A stretch of 60,809 nucleotides of DNA from Microcystis wesenbergii FACHB-1317 (GCF_014696875.1 NZ_JACJQV010000099.1:1-60809); one strand, 5' to 3'; positions 1-10,829 are shown, counted from the stretch's first letter. The notes: a model not told the origin generated them from the letters alone. Numbers and translations: made by a program.

Positions 1-120
1 AAAGCAAGGCATTTTAAAAATTTTTCAGATATTTGTTCTGAGAAATTGACTGAAAACCTTGCCAGATAAGGATTTGATTGAATGACATTTGCGAGAATGA
101 AACAGCCCTAGGGCAAGGGG

Positions 121-161
121 GGGTAAGATACCTGCCAAGAATAAAGAAAAATGGTATCAGC
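121..161. repeat. Dispersed palindromic repeat, copy 1
   Basis: This segment reads GATACC...GGTATC around an A-rich centre and matches about 35 bases at 32484-32520 with a few substitutions (both contain CCTGCCA and ATCAGC). It looks like a small dispersed repeat. The rest of 1-479 holds no convincing gene. Confidence 0.5.
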
Positions 162-175
162 AGTGATGCTAGAAG

Positions 176-209
176 AATCCACGTCCGTTTACGGCGTGGG
201 GTATGTCAA
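176..209 (+). mobile_element. IS200/IS605-type right-end relic
   Basis: A hairpin (CCACG 179-183 with CGTGG 195-199) is followed by GTATGTCAA. The same layout, GAATCCC-hairpin-GGGAGTGTCAA, occurs at 6463-6497. I read both as right ends of TnpB-type elements, where the 3' end of the guide-like RNA lies. No transposase coding is left here, so this is a solo end. Recognition is from memory of cyanobacterial elements. Confidence 0.4.
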
Positions 210-479
210 ACCTCTCTCGCCTTCCGTTCCCCGCTTCAGTGCCAGATTTGTGACTTCTGAAACTGGGGGTAGCTATCGCCGTTACTCTCAACTTTGTCAA
301 ATATAATGACAAAGTGTATTGACCTTGAGTCCCCTGGCCGAGTTTGGTATCGAGTGATACTAAACGTCGGGACAGATAAACAGTTATAAGGTCGGTCAAG
401 GTTGATAGGGCTCCTTATTTCATGCCTAAACGTTTCGCACTACTGTTTACTGTTTACTGATCACTGATTCTGGGCCCGT

Positions 480-1091
480 TCAAGAAATAATCTGTCCCCA
501 AAATCCCGTAAAAATTCGAGTTCCGTCTTTGAGAATATGAATTTCTACTTGATCCGATGCCCAATTAATCTGATCTTCCCAAGCGGGATTGAGGAGGTGA
601 ATCCGTTGATTGCTAGAAGAAACCGGAGAATCGGGGGAATGAATAGCGAGGGATTCCACATAGGCCCCATCCACCAAAATATCTAACTGGGCCAATAATT
701 CTTGAGAGTGGGGCGGTGCTTCGGTTGAGCGCAATTGTTCGATCGTAAATCCCGTGAAGGACATCACATTTAAGCCTTTTTCCTTAACATATTTAGCTAA
801 TTCGGTCAAGGCTTTTGCTTGCCAAAAAGGTTCACCCCCAGAGAAAGTTAGGCCGCTATTGCGGGGATTAGCCAAAATTTTGGCAGCTAGAGACTCAACA
901 GTAATTAATTGATTGATCTCGAAGGACCAGGAAGCTGGATTAAAACAACCCCGACACTCGCGAGAACAACCCTGTACCCAGACCACGGCCCGACAACCGG
1001 GACCGTTAACGGCGGATTCATCCACATAGCCCATGATATTGAGATGATGGGCGGGAATTTGCCCTAATTGGGCAGCAATAGTCAGACTCAT
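480..1091 (-). CDS. Radical SAM activating enzyme, NrdG-like (4Fe-4S)
   Basis: A 203-residue radical SAM protein. The cluster motif CX3CX2C is at Cys42, Cys46 and Cys49 in a GCSRECRGC context, and the SAM-binding GGEPFWQ follows near residue 84. Length and motif spacing fit glycyl-radical activating enzymes of the NrdG/PflA group, which reduce SAM to make a glycyl radical on a partner such as anaerobic ribonucleotide reductase. No partner gene is adjacent, so the substrate is unknown. It is followed by rtcB on the same strand, about 80 bases upstream of this gene's start. A QueE-like role is less likely because the motif here is CX3CX2C in a very short protein. Confidence 0.8.
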   Translation of the reverse strand: MSLTIAAQLGQIPAHHLNIMGYVDESAVNGPGCRAVVWVQGCSRECRGCFNPASWSFEINQLITVESLAAKILANPRNSGLTFSGGEPFWQAKALTELAKYVKEKGLNVMSFTGFTIEQLRSTEAPPHSQELLAQLDILVDGAYVESLAIHSPDSPVSSSNQRIHLLNPAWEDQINWASDQVEIHILKDGTRIFTGFWGQIIS

Positions 1092-1172
1092 CGCTTATAA
1101 TCCTCGATCGATTCCTATCTTTTTCATGCTAGAGAAAAAACGACAAAAATCGATCGCTCTGGCCATGATTTG

Positions 1173-2354
1173 TTAACCTTTGACACACATCACCTGCTTG
1201 AGAGTGGCGACAATTTCCACTAGATCAGCCTGTTGATTCATCACCTGTTGGATCGGTTTATAGGCCCCTGGAATCTCATCAATAACGCCCTCATCTTTGC
1301 GGCATTCAACCCCTTGGGTTTGGGCGATTAAATCATCAAGAGTAAAGGTTTTTTTAGCCAGATTTCTCGACATCAAGCGCCCCGCCCCGTGGGAACAGGA
1401 ACAGAAGCTATTATGTTCTCCTTTGCCTTTGACAATATAAGATTGCGCTCCCATGGAACCGGGGATAATACCATAATCGGTTTCTCTGGCGCGGACGGCT
1501 CCTTTTCGGGTGACATAAACCTCTTCCCCAAAATGAATTTCTTGTTCGGCGTAATTGTGATGACAATTAACTACTAAGAGGGGTTTAGTTGGTTTGCCTC
1601 CCGCTAGATGTTTTTCAACAATGCGCTTAAATCTAGCCATCATAATTTCTCGATTATAACGGGCATATTCCTGGGCCCATTGCAGGTCGTGCCAGTAGGC
1701 GGTAAATTCTTCTGTACCGGCGACAAAGTAGGCCAGATCGAGGTCGGGTAATTTACATTCTCCTAGTTTGGCTAACTCTTTGGCGGTATTAATATGACAT
1801 TGGGCCAGTTGATTACCAATACCTCTAGAACCGGAATGGAGCATTAACCAAACTTGATTATCTGTATCTAAACAAATTTCGATAAAGTGATTGCCACCCC
1901 CCAGAGAACCCATTTGTTTAAGGGCTTTTTTCTCTAGGTTTTGTACACCTCGATGAATCTGTTTAAATTCCGCCCATTTTGGCCATTTGGTCACTTCCCG
2001 ATCCACTTCTTTATTTTCAGCAAAACCGACGGGAATATTTTCTTCCACATCGAGGCGAATTTTTTTGAGTTTTCCCTGCAATTGTTCACCAGTAAAAGGC
2101 ATTTTTAGGGCAGCCATGCCGCAACCGATATCGACTCCGACGGCGGCGGGAATTACGGCATCTTTGGTGGCAATCACCGAACCGACTAAAGCACCTTTAC
2201 CCAAGTGAACATCCGGCATTAAAGAAATGTGTTTATAAACAAAAGGTAGGGAGGCAACATTTTTGGCCATTTGGGTTTCTTGGAGTCCCAATTCATGGCC
2301 CGCCCAAGATAAAATCGGTGTCGGGGTGGAAAGAGCCAGAGTTTCGTAAGTCAT
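1173..2354 (-). CDS. rtcB: RNA-splicing ligase RtcB family
   Basis: RtcB joins RNA 2',3'-cyclic phosphate or 3'-phosphate ends to 5'-OH ends using GTP and Mn2+. The protein carries the family signatures: PDVHLGKGALVGS, GVDIGCGMAAL (metal-binding Asp and Cys), GSLGGGNHFIE and SHGAGR, the last holding the histidine guanylated in RtcB. I chose the ATG at 2354 because MTYETLALSTP matches the usual start; an upstream ATG at 2426 would add 24 atypical residues. The protein is about 393 aa, on the short side for the family but with all core motifs. It may be transcribed with the radical SAM gene downstream. Its role in cyanobacteria is RNA repair or is unknown. Confidence 0.93.
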   Translation of the reverse strand: MTYETLALSTPTPILSWAGHELGLQETQMAKNVASLPFVYKHISLMPDVHLGKGALVGSVIATKDAVIPAAVGVDIGCGMAALKMPFTGEQLQGKLKKIRLDVEENIPVGFAENKEVDREVTKWPKWAEFKQIHRGVQNLEKKALKQMGSLGGGNHFIEICLDTDNQVWLMLHSGSRGIGNQLAQCHINTAKELAKLGECKLPDLDLAYFVAGTEEFTAYWHDLQWAQEYARYNREIMMARFKRIVEKHLAGGKPTKPLLVVNCHHNYAEQEIHFGEEVYVTRKGAVRARETDYGIIPGSMGAQSYIVKGKGEHNSFCSCSHGAGRLMSRNLAKKTFTLDDLIAQTQGVECRKDEGVIDEIPGAYKPIQQVMNQQADLVEIVATLKQVMCVKG

Positions 2355-2587
2355 AGTTTTTATGAAATAATCAGATAAAAAGCGGATGCAACCAAGACAA
2401 TAAGGCAATTGAGATTCTGCGATCAATTGAATAAATTGTTATCAGTGATCGTGTTTTAGCACAGAGGATAAGCTGTTGACTATCTAAATTAGAGTTCTTG
2501 CATAATTAATTTTTGAGAGGGCAAAAATGAGAAAAATAAGCATAAAATTGCTTAAAATTGCTAAATAGAGCATTTAATCTATATAAT

Positions 2588-2680
2588 GCTCATTCTTAAT
2601 TCTCCTGACGACCGACTACTGGCTACTGACTCCTCACCTCACGGAAGATTTTTGATTTTTGCCAGAGGTCTATTACTCCT
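2588..2680. repeat. Dispersed repeat shared with 11797-11885
   Basis: ATTCTTAATTCTCCTGACG followed by degenerate CTACTGACT units and then TTTTTGATTTTT-AGAGGTCTA occurs here and again before rimM. A weaker version of its second half is near 12650. It lies in the 545-base gap upstream of dnaK, which otherwise shows only AT-rich sequence and leader. Confidence 0.6.
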
Positions 2681-2898
2681 TCAGACTGCCTCCGGGAGAA
2701 TTTTTCACTTTCACCGGAGGTTTACCGACTACTGTAATACTACCAAAAAGGTTCGGATACCTACACTATCGAGAAAGCGGGGTTATTTTGCACTATAGAG
2801 ATAACAAAGGAACTGATAGGGGTGGGTATCGCCTAAAAACCGAGTACAGTTCCGATTCTAGAAGTCACTATAAGTTGTATCGGAGCAGCACAAAGATT

Positions 2899-4800
2899 AT
2901 GGGAAAAGTAGTTGGAATTGACTTAGGGACGACTAACTCCTGCGTCGCGGTTATGGAAGGGGGTAAACCCACCGTTATCGCCAACGCCGAAGGGTTTAGA
3001 ACCACGCCCTCAGTGGTCGCCTACGCCAAAAATGGCGATCGCCTAGTAGGACAAATCGCCAAACGTCAAGCGGTAATGAACCCGCAAAATACTTTTTATT
3101 CCGTCAAACGCTTCATCGGCCGGAAATTCAACGAAGTTAGCAAGGAAGCCACAGAAGTATCCTACAAAGCTCTTCAAGACGGCAACGGCAACGTTAAATT
3201 AGACTGTCCCGCCCAGGGCAAACAATTCGCCCCCGAAGAAATTTCCGCCCAGGTACTGCGGAAACTGGTGGAAGATGCCGGTAAATACCTCGGCGAAACC
3301 GTTACCCAAGCAGTCATCACCGTACCTGCTTATTTTAATGACTCCCAACGTCAAGCCACCAAAGATGCGGGGAGAATTGCCGGGATTGAAGTTCTCCGCA
3401 TTATCAACGAACCCACCGCCGCCTCTCTTGCCTACGGATTAGAGAGAAAAGCTAACGAAACCATTCTTGTTTTTGACTTGGGTGGGGGAACCTTTGACGT
3501 ATCGGTTCTGGAAGTGGGTGATGGTGTCTTTGAAGTTCTCGCTACCTCTGGAGATACTCATCTCGGGGGTGATGACTTCGATAAAAAAATCGTTGATTAT
3601 TTAGCCGAAGAATTCGAAAAATTTGAAGGAATCGATCTCCGTCAAGATAAACAAGCCCTGCAACGTCTCACGGAAGCGGCGGAAAAAGCCAAAATTGAGC
3701 TTTCTAGCGTTACCCAAACGGAAATTAACCTGCCCTTCATCACCGCTACCGCCGAAGGACCAAAACACCTAGATACTACCTTAACCAGAGCTAAATTTGA
3801 GGAAATTTGCGCTGATTTAATCGATAGCTGTCGGCGTCCCGTAGAAAATGCCGTCCGTGATGCCAAAATCGATAAATCTGCCCTCGATGAAGTGGTTCTC
3901 GTCGGTGGTTCAACCCGGATTCCCGCCATTCAAGAATTAGTTAAACAAGTTCTGGGCAAAGAGCCTAACCAAAGCGTTAACCCTGATGAAGTGGTAGCTG
4001 TGGGTGCCGCTATTCAAGGTGGTGTTCTTGCCGGTGAAGTCAAAGATATTCTTCTGCTTGATGTTTCTCCTCTGTCTCTGGGTGTGGAAACCCTCGGCGG
4101 TGTGATGACGCGGATTATTCCCCGCAATACCACTATCCCCACCAGAAAATCGGAAGTTTTCTCTACGGCAGTAGACTCACAAACTAACGTAGAAATCCAC
4201 GTCCTGCAAGGGGAACGGGAAATAGCCAAAGATAACAAGAGTTTGGGAACTTTCCGACTCGATGGTATCCCCCCTGCGCCCCGGGGTGTGCCTCAAATCG
4301 AAGTGGTTTTCGACATCGATGCTAACGGTATTTTAAATGTCACCGCTAAGGATAAAGGTACAGGAAAAGAACAATCGATCAGCATCACCGGCGCTTCTAC
4401 CTTGCCGTCAAATGAAGTGGAACGCATGGTTAATGAGGCAGAATCGAACGCCTCGGCTGATAAAGAACGTCGCGAACGCATTGAACGCAAAAATCAAGCT
4501 GATTCCCTCGTTTATCAAGCTGAAAGGCAGTTAGTCGAGTTAGGCGATAAGGTTCCCCCATTAGAGAAAACGAAAGCCCAAAAGTTGATTAAAGAACTGA
4601 AAGAAGCGATCGCTGAAGAGGATGATGGTAAGATCAAAGTAGCCCTACCGGAATTACAACAAGTCCTCTACGAGATCGGTACCCGTATCTATCAGCAAGC
4701 AGCCCCTAGCAATCCCACCGGTGGCAATAACAATGGCCCCTCTGGTGGTGCTGGTGGTGGCGATGATGTCATCGATGCGGAATTCTCCGACACTAAATAA
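2899..4800 (+). CDS. dnaK: Molecular chaperone DnaK (Hsp70), DnaK2-like
   Basis: A full-length Hsp70 of 633 aa. The N-terminal ATPase domain starts [18 protein letters not shown], with phosphate-binding GGGTFDVS and [10 protein letters not shown] further on. The linker [13 protein letters not shown] precedes the substrate-binding domain, and the C-terminus is glycine-rich, ending in [10 protein letters not shown]. This tail and overall sequence resemble the general stress DnaK2 of cyanobacteria (recognised from memory). The reading frame stays open upstream to 2659, but that stretch is not Hsp70-like, so I place the start at 2899. A rho-independent terminator follows directly. No dnaJ or grpE is beside it. 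Confidence 0.97.
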   Translation: MGKVVGIDLGTTNSCVAVMEGGKPTVIANAEGFRTTPSVVAYAKNGDRLVGQIAKRQAVMNPQNTFYSVKRFIGRKFNEVSKEATEVSYKALQDGNGNVKLDCPAQGKQFAPEEISAQVLRKLVEDAGKYLGETVTQAVITVPAYFNDSQRQATKDAGRIAGIEVLRIINEPTAASLAYGLERKANETILVFDLGGGTFDVSVLEVGDGVFEVLATSGDTHLGGDDFDKKIVDYLAEEFEKFEGIDLRQDKQALQRLTEAAEKAKIELSSVTQTEINLPFITATAEGPKHLDTTLTRAKFEEICADLIDSCRRPVENAVRDAKIDKSALDEVVLVGGSTRIPAIQELVKQVLGKEPNQSVNPDEVVAVGAAIQGGVLAGEVKDILLLDVSPLSLGVETLGGVMTRIIPRNTTIPTRKSEVFSTAVDSQTNVEIHVLQGEREIAKDNKSLGTFRLDGIPPAPRGVPQIEVVFDIDANGILNVTAKDKGTGKEQSISITGASTLPSNEVERMVNEAESNASADKERRERIERKNQADSLVYQAERQLVELGDKVPPLEKTKAQKLIKELKEAIAEEDDGKIKVALPELQQVLYEIGTRIYQQAAPSNPTGGNNNGPSGGAGGGDDVIDAEFSDTK

Positions 4801-4824
4801 AAATTAAGTTCCTAGCTCCGACAA

Positions 4825-4853
4825 GGACACAAGTTACCTTGTGTCCCTTTTTA
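4825..4853 (+). terminator. Rho-independent terminator after dnaK
   Basis: Perfect 9-bp stem GGACACAAG / CTTGTGTCC with loop TTAC, followed by CTTTTTA, 25 bases after the dnaK stop codon. Confidence 0.85.
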
Positions 4854-4869
4854 GTCTCAAAATCGGAAT

Positions 4870-5862
<993 letters not shown>

Positions 5863-5912
5863 CTAGGGAATATCCAAGGGATTCCGATTATAAATTTTAT
5901 CTCAAATGTCGG

Positions 5913-6497
5913 GGTTTCATCCCGTCGCTTTTAGGGACGGGATGAAACCAAGCGCCAATATAAAACAGCACTTCGACACATTTCGACAGGCTCAATGTAA
6001 AGGCTCAATGTAAAGGCTCAGTGACACGAAGCACGATTAAAAATAAGCGTCCAGTCTCCTGACAAAATCTCGAATAACTTCTTCTTGTAAGGGTCTTGAC
6101 CTACTCAGGCCAAATAGCTACCATGTAAGTAGAGCGGATAGGGTAATCAACCGCTTTAAAAACCCATGTAGTCTAACCACTACGCTATCTGCACCTTGAC
6201 AATTAAAGATATGGGGTTCTACTCAATAGTTCTAGTTTCCCCCTGCTCGTGATGTAAAATCTTTACAGGAAATAGACAAAGCAGTATTTGAAGCTAACGT
6301 TTCAATTCAAGCAAACTTTGTCCCCCCCCCTGGCCCCCCCCGACGTCGGGGGGGGGCCAGGGGGACTATCGTAGGGCATACGAAAAGTAACGCGCAAGCG
6401 TGAGAACCACCTCTGGGTTGGATAACGCAAGGCATCTAATTTAAGTGGACTCGTTGAACTAAGAATCCCGAAGCGCTTAGTGCGACGGGAGTGTCAA
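5913..6497 (+). mobile_element. Decayed IS200/IS605-type element with TnpB-type right end
   Basis: The left side is a perfect 14-bp hairpin (5913-5926 with 5936-5949). The right side (about 6400-6497) carries GAGAACCACCTCTGGGTTGG, then a GAATCCCG hairpin and GTGTCAA, which I recognise as the 3' region of a tnpB gene overlapping its guide-like RNA and transposon end. No open tnpA or tnpB remains between them. Inside are short direct repeats (GGCTCAATGTAAA near 5990-6020) and a minus-strand run of coding-like sequence broken by stops near 6050-6200. Whether both ends belong to one element is an inference. Confidence 0.5.
6320..6366. repeat. Very GC-rich perfect palindrome
   Basis: C-run, CTGGCC, C-run, then GACGTC at the centre and the mirror image, giving about 20 paired bases. 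It should form a very stable hairpin or cruciform. It lies inside the decayed mobile-element interval. Confidence 0.85.
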
Positions 6498-6525
6498 ATA
6501 ACTTCAAATTTTCGTGAGTGTTCAC

Positions 6526-6570
6526 TTATCAGTGATCAGTGATCAGTTATCAGTGATCAGTTATCAGATT
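6526..6570. repeat. Short heptamer array (TTATCAG/TGATCAG)
   Basis: Tandem 7-base units of the family found throughout this window, here mixing TATCAGT and GATCAGT variants. Confidence 0.8.
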
Positions 6571-6621
6571 TAAGTTTACCGATCTCCCCACCTCCCCACT
6601 TCCCCAATTCATAATTCATAA

Positions 6622-7623
6622 CTAACGAATGGGTTTAGCTAAATCACCGACTTTAAAACCATTACCGGTAATGATGCGACCGACGCTAGATTGACCATCA
6701 GCTTCGACAATTTCGAGAGTGCCAATCGGTTGAGTAATCTGACGGATAACCTTACCCGTTTGCGGATCCTTGACCGTTTGAGTCGTCCGTTCGATGGAAA
6801 TGCGTAAACCGACACGATAGCCTTCTCCCGTACCTTTATTGAGAATTACCTGATTTCCCGCCACGGCAGCCACTAAAGCGGTGACAGTCGGGAGCGAGCG
6901 AGGTGTAGCGGCGATTTGGTCGGCTTTATCATTGAGATTATCCACCACCTGCGCCACTGCCTTATCCGTGGCAATACTGAGTAATTTCCCTTCGTTGGAG
7001 GTTTGGGAACCACCCCCAACTCCTAAAACCACGGTTGAACCATCGGATTGATTGGCAGTACCATCTCCCTGAGCGGTGGTAATAATTTCGGCCGTGGTGG
7101 TATTAATTGCTCGGACATTTAACTTGACAAAAGCATCGGTTTCTGTCTTAGCAGTGCTAAAAATAATAAACGAGCCACCGGATTGTTTTTTTTGTAAATC
7201 GAATTGGGTAATCGAACCGATAATCACCACATCTACCCCCAAAATTTGCCCGATTTGAGCAGCGGTAGCGGCATCTACCCGTCCCGAAGCCCCCAAATTC
7301 TGTTCTCTGAGGACAGCATCAATGCGACTGCGCTCAATGACTGTATAGCGACCACTTTCCACTAATTTGTTGACGAGAATATCACTGACACCACTGGCTC
7401 CACCATTGAGAAATGTTAACCACTGGGGATTACTGAGACCGCTATAATCGAAGTCTAAAACCGCTACTCGCACCTTTTCGCTTTTTTGGGCTAAGAGTAA
7501 TGGTAAATTGTTAGAGGTAGCTTGGGAGAAAGCCGGTGCGTTGAAGCTACAACCCAAACTAGAAGCGACTCCCACAAGGGTGATTAGGGCAGAAAAACCA
7601 CGGATACTATCTCGATCGAACAT
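6622..7623 (-). CDS. CsgG/HfaB-family lipoprotein-like protein
   Basis: About 333 aa starting MFDRDSIRGFSAL, with a hydrophobic export segment ending near a Cys (SLGCSFNAP) that resembles a lipobox. The body has the CsgG-family features VRVAVLDFDYSG, a 'YTVIERSRID' segment and GVDVVIIGSITQFD. CsgG proteins form outer-membrane secretion pores, but many cyanobacterial homologues are uncharacterised envelope proteins. The C-terminal third (about 235-333) adds a beta-rich domain with GTGEGYRVG and IGTLEIVEAD, seen in family members with unknown roles. Start chosen at 7623 rather than 7644 because the signal begins there. No curli-type genes are nearby. Confidence 0.75.
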   Translation of the reverse strand: MFDRDSIRGFSALITLVGVASSLGCSFNAPAFSQATSNNLPLLLAQKSEKVRVAVLDFDYSGLSNPQWLTFLNGGASGVSDILVNKLVESGRYTVIERSRIDAVLREQNLGASGRVDAATAAQIGQILGVDVVIIGSITQFDLQKKQSGGSFIIFSTAKTETDAFVKLNVRAINTTTAEIITTAQGDGTANQSDGSTVVLGVGGGSQTSNEGKLLSIATDKAVAQVVDNLNDKADQIAATPRSLPTVTALVAAVAGNQVILNKGTGEGYRVGLRISIERTTQTVKDPQTGKVIRQITQPIGTLEIVEADGQSSVGRIITGNGFKVGDLAKPIR

Positions 7624-7682
7624 GATAATGAGTTCTCCAGTCAAATAGAATATAGATCATAATGATCTCAAAATTACTCTAA

Positions 7683-8669
7683 CTATCGAGAGCGAGAATT
7701 TTGAATGGCAGTAATTAAACCTCTCACCTCCTCGGTTCCCTCGGAAGCTTCAAAGGAAGTGGGAAATTTACCCTTAGCAATCATCCGCAATCCCAAGGGG
7801 GCAATACTTAATAAACCCTGTAAATCGCGCCAATAATTGCCCACCACATAGAGGCCGAATTTGCGTTCATCAACCCATCCCCCTGCTTTGACTAATTCCA
7901 CTAAAACTTTCCGGTGACGAATGGGACGACTACTATCGTCCGACTTGCGAGCGAGTATTTCCTGTTTAATTTTACCGATTTGATCCATGGGGGCCACTTC
8001 CATGGGACAAACCGCATTACAGAAATAGCAACGGGTACAACCCCAAACCCCGGCGGTGCCTTGATGATAAAGTGCTAGGCGACCTTCTTGATTACCATCG
8101 CGGGAATCTGCTAGGGTGCGCTGCGCTTTTGCTAAAGCGTGGGGACCGACAAAATCGGGATTCACTTGCTTAGCATTACATTCCGAATAACAGGCCCCGC
8201 ACATAATGCAGTTACCCATCTGATTGAGATTGGCTCTTTCTTCTGGAGTTTGCAGAAATTCTCGTTCGGGAATGGTGCGTGCTTGACTACTGATATAAGG
8301 TTCAACTCTTTCTAAATCGTCCCAAAACGGTTGCATATTGACGATTAAATCCCGGATAATCGGTAAATTACCCAGGGGTGCGATCGTGATTTCGGGAATT
8401 TCTCCGGCATCTTTTTGGCTACAATGGTTTAATTCACTGGCGATATTTTTTTGACAAGCCAAGGCCGAACGACCGTTAATTTTCATCGCACAGCTGCCAC
8501 AAATTGTATTGCGGCAATTTTTACGAAAGGCCAAAGTTCCATCAAGTTCCCATTTGATGCGATTAAGGCAGTCGAGAATTGTATTTCCCGCCTCCACCTC
8601 TAGGGTAAAATTTTCTAGGTAGGGGGTGTCGTTGGGTCGTTGACGCAGAATTTTAAAAGAAACTTCCAT
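7683..8669 (-). CDS. sdhB: Succinate dehydrogenase/fumarate reductase iron-sulfur subunit
   Basis: This subunit carries electrons from the flavoprotein to quinone. It has an N-terminal 2Fe-2S domain (CRNTICGSCAMKINGRSALAC) and two C-terminal ferredoxin-type motifs (CIMCGACYSEC and CTRCYFCNAVCP) for the 4Fe-4S and 3Fe-4S centres. Length, about 328 aa, is longer than proteobacterial SdhB and typical of cyanobacteria. The ATG at 8669 (MEVSFKILR) is preferred over 8678. The flavoprotein gene sdhA is not adjacent, as is usual in cyanobacteria. Confidence 0.92.
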   Translation of the reverse strand: MEVSFKILRQRPNDTPYLENFTLEVEAGNTILDCLNRIKWELDGTLAFRKNCRNTICGSCAMKINGRSALACQKNIASELNHCSQKDAGEIPEITIAPLGNLPIIRDLIVNMQPFWDDLERVEPYISSQARTIPEREFLQTPEERANLNQMGNCIMCGACYSECNAKQVNPDFVGPHALAKAQRTLADSRDGNQEGRLALYHQGTAGVWGCTRCYFCNAVCPMEVAPMDQIGKIKQEILARKSDDSSRPIRHRKVLVELVKAGGWVDERKFGLYVVGNYWRDLQGLLSIAPLGLRMIAKGKFPTSFEASEGTEEVRGLITAIQNSRSR

Positions 8670-8678
8670 ACTCGGCAC

Positions 8679-9108
8679 GGGGATGAGGGACTCCTAATAC
8701 TCAGGATAATCGATGTTAACGGGCCAAAGGGGAGCTAGTAATGGTAATTAATCCTTAAGATTTGCCCTGGTCGGTTGAGCCAAGGGGTGGGTATCTAGGC
8801 CTAATGATAGATGGGCAAGTCGCTCGAAAACAGTTTAATCCCCCCGGATTTGCTGCTCTGGGTCATTAGTTTTTTGCCAACTCCAACCACAAGTATAGTT
8901 TCTCAATTCCTTGCTAGGTATAGCTTGAGCGGTTTTACGTCCTTACTTTCTCCCCCCTGTTTTCCTCGCACCCGACCAAAAATTGCCAGAGTCTTGACCA
9001 AAAATTTCCTCTCCCCCACAAGGTTTACACTTACTACCTAGTCCGGGGTCTTCTTAGCACGATTGTCATCACCGAACCATCAGTTTTAAAAAATTTATTA
9101 TTCCCCTC
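8679..9108. other. Intergenic region without a recognisable gene
   Basis: About 430 bases upstream of cyAbrB. Short open frames exist on both strands but none has a family-like sequence or a ribosome site I can support. It probably contains the 5' regulatory region of the divergent sdhB gene. Confidence 0.5.
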
Positions 9109-9139
9109 TAGACATTTTTGGCGAGATTTTTGGTATGAT
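9109..9139 (+). promoter_or_regulatory. Possible promoter of the cyAbrB gene
   Basis: TAGACA and TATGAT separated by 19 bases lie about 60 bases before the start codon. The -10 is good, the spacing is long. Confidence 0.45.
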
Positions 9140-9201
9140 CAATTTGTCAGTGTAAACTTAATTGACAGTCACTAAAAAATCAAGGGACATTAAAAAGTAC
9201 C

Positions 9202-9588
9202 ATGAGTGATATCTCTCCTACTCCCCTAACCGGGAAAGCTCTACTTCAAAAAGTCAAAGAGTTATCCCACTTACCCCGTCGCGAAACGGCAAAACGTTGT
9301 GGTTACTACTCTCAAAGTAAAGATGGCCAAGTTCGGGTCAATTTAACCGACTTTTACGATGCTGTTTTAGGTGCAAAAGGGGTTCCTCTCGATCCCGAAG
9401 GCACTAAAGATGGCCGCGGCCGCGAACCCACTTTCCGGGTTAGTGTCCACAAAAATGGTCAAATCGTCATCGGTTCCACCTATACCGAACAAATGAACTT
9501 GCAGCCCGGCGATGAATTTGAAATCAAACTTGGCTACAAGCACATCCACCTCAAACAAATGGAATCAGAAGAACCAGTAGAAGCTTAA
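9202..9588 (+). CDS. cyAbrB-type transcriptional regulator
   Basis: A 128-aa protein of the cyanobacterial AbrB-like family. The conserved N-terminus LTGKALLQKVKELSH is followed by RRETAKRCGYYS. The C-terminal half holds the AbrB-like segment FRVSVHKNGQIVIG and LQPGDEFEIKLGYKHIHLKQ. These proteins bind DNA widely and influence carbon/nitrogen balance, hydrogenase expression and cell size. Two paralogues (cyAbrB1 and cyAbrB2) are normal in cyanobacteria; I cannot say which this is. The gene is monocistronic with its own candidate promoter. Confidence 0.92.
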   Translation: MSDISPTPLTGKALLQKVKELSHLPRRETAKRCGYYSQSKDGQVRVNLTDFYDAVLGAKGVPLDPEGTKDGRGREPTFRVSVHKNGQIVIGSTYTEQMNLQPGDEFEIKLGYKHIHLKQMESEEPVEA

Positions 9589-9901
9589 ATAGGTTACGGA
9601 GTAGGGATAGGGAAAAAAAAATCGGCAGTCAAAAGGGCTAGTTTTGACAAGACCGACAAAAAAGACAATATAGATTCTTATCCCTAATTCTAACCCCTGA
9701 CCGCCTCTTTCATCAACTCGAGGGGTTTTCCTTAAGCACTTTTTCTTCTTTTTCGCAACCCCCTAGGGATGGATTTTTGTTGGAGCTAGGCTTTTCCAGA
9801 GCAAAGTTCCACAATTATTCTGTCCCTAGAGGGTTTGTTTTATGGGTGTTAGGAGACAGGAGACTCCGAGTTAGTATTCAGGAGATTATTTTTATTTATT
9901 C

Positions 9902-10014
9902 TCCCCACACCCCACACCCCACACCCCACACCCTACACCCCACACCCTACACCCCAAAAACCCCACACCCCACTTCATAATTCATAATTCATAATTCATA
10001 ATTTATAATTCCCA
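9902..10014. repeat. CCCCACA tandem array followed by CATAATT array
   Basis: Eight or more units of CCCCACA/CCCTACA (9904-9972) are followed by five units of TTCATAA (9974-10008). Both are 7-base tandem repeats. They fill the gap between cyAbrB and the CPBP protease gene; the remainder of 9589-9900 shows no gene. Confidence 0.85.
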
Positions 10015-10034
10015 CCTCTAGCACCTAATTGACA

Positions 10035-10829
10035 ATGGACATGGCTGCCTTAATAAAAATTATTATTTTCCTGTTAGCCTGGTTAATTCTCTGGCTGCCG
10101 ATTGCCATTGGTTTAGGGAGTCGTTTGGGATGGCAACCGCTGCAAGGGACAAAACCTGACCAGAAATTGCCCCTAGTTGCCTCTCTTTATGCCTTGGCAC
10201 CCCTAGTTATCTGGGGATTATTGAAGATAGAGGGGAGCAGCCTCCATAATTACGGATTAATTTGGTCATTTTCCCTATTTATCTCCCTAACCAAAGGATT
10301 AATCCTAGCAGTGGTGGGATTAGGGATAATTTTTTTCCTAGAGGGGATTTTGGCCTGGGTACATTGGCAGCCCAAAAATCTAACTCGCGCTTTTGCCTTG
10401 AGTTTACCCCTGTTGATAGTGGCCCTCTGGGTGGGTATTACCGAGGAATTAATCTTTAGGGGCATCTTTTTGAGCCAATTAAGCCAAGAATACGGTTTTT
10501 GGGTGGCGGGAGCCATTTCTAGCCTAATTTTTGCCCTGCTGCATCTGCTTTGGGAACGTCAGCAAACGCTACCGCAACTACCCGGTTTATTTCTGATGGG
10601 GATGGTTCTGGTCTGGGCGCGGGCGATCGATCATGGTAGTTTAGGATTAGCTTGGGGACTTCATGGCGGTTGGGTGTGGGGATTAGCTTTGCTAGACAGT
10701 GCCGAATTGATGTCTTACAGCGATTCTGGGTTAGTTTGGGTCAAAGGTATCTATAACCAACCTTTAGCGGGTTTAGCGGGTATTCTTTGCCTCTTGGGGA
10801 CAGCTTGGGGGTTAAACTTGTTTCAGTAA
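10035..10829 (+). CDS. CPBP-family intramembrane glutamic protease
   Basis: An integral membrane protein with about eight hydrophobic segments in 264 aa. The CPBP (Abi, CAAX-protease and bacteriocin-processing) motifs are present: EELIFRGIF with the catalytic Glu pair and Arg, then FALLHLLWER with a conserved His, and a final LGLAWGLHGGW. Family members cleave prenylated proteins or peptides, or act in bacteriocin self-immunity; cyanobacterial roles are mostly unknown. Start placed at ATG 10035; a TTG at 10029 is also possible. The 3' end overlaps the convergent tab2 gene by 18 bases. Confidence 0.85.
   Translation: MDMAALIKIIIFLLAWLILWLPIAIGLGSRLGWQPLQGTKPDQKLPLVASLYALAPLVIWGLLKIEGSSLHNYGLIWSFSLFISLTKGLILAVVGLGIIFFLEGILAWVHWQPKNLTRAFALSLPLLIVALWVGITEELIFRGIFLSQLSQEYGFWVAGAISSLIFALLHLLWERQQTLPQLPGLFLMGMVLVWARAIDHGSLGLAWGLHGGWVWGLALLDSAELMSYSDSGLVWVKGIYNQPLAGLAGILCLLGTAWGLNLFQ

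Noticed and set aside
78-399. Short overlapping frames on both strands at the window start
   Set aside because: They overlap a transposon-end relic and repeats and show no conserved protein features.
2659-2898. 80-residue N-terminal extension of DnaK
   Set aside because: The extension includes dispersed repeat sequence and Hsp70 starts at [10 protein letters not shown]; treated as leader.
6110-6200. tRNA-like sequence on both strands (TAGCTACC...GTAGAGCGG and GTAGTGGTTAGACTAC)
   Set aside because: Pieces look like D-arm and anticodon arm, but no complete cloverleaf, T-arm GGTTCGA or acceptor pairing can be made on either strand.
8811-9041. 76-aa open frame before cyAbrB
   Set aside because: No family-like sequence, no ribosome site and composition unlike protein; treated as chance.
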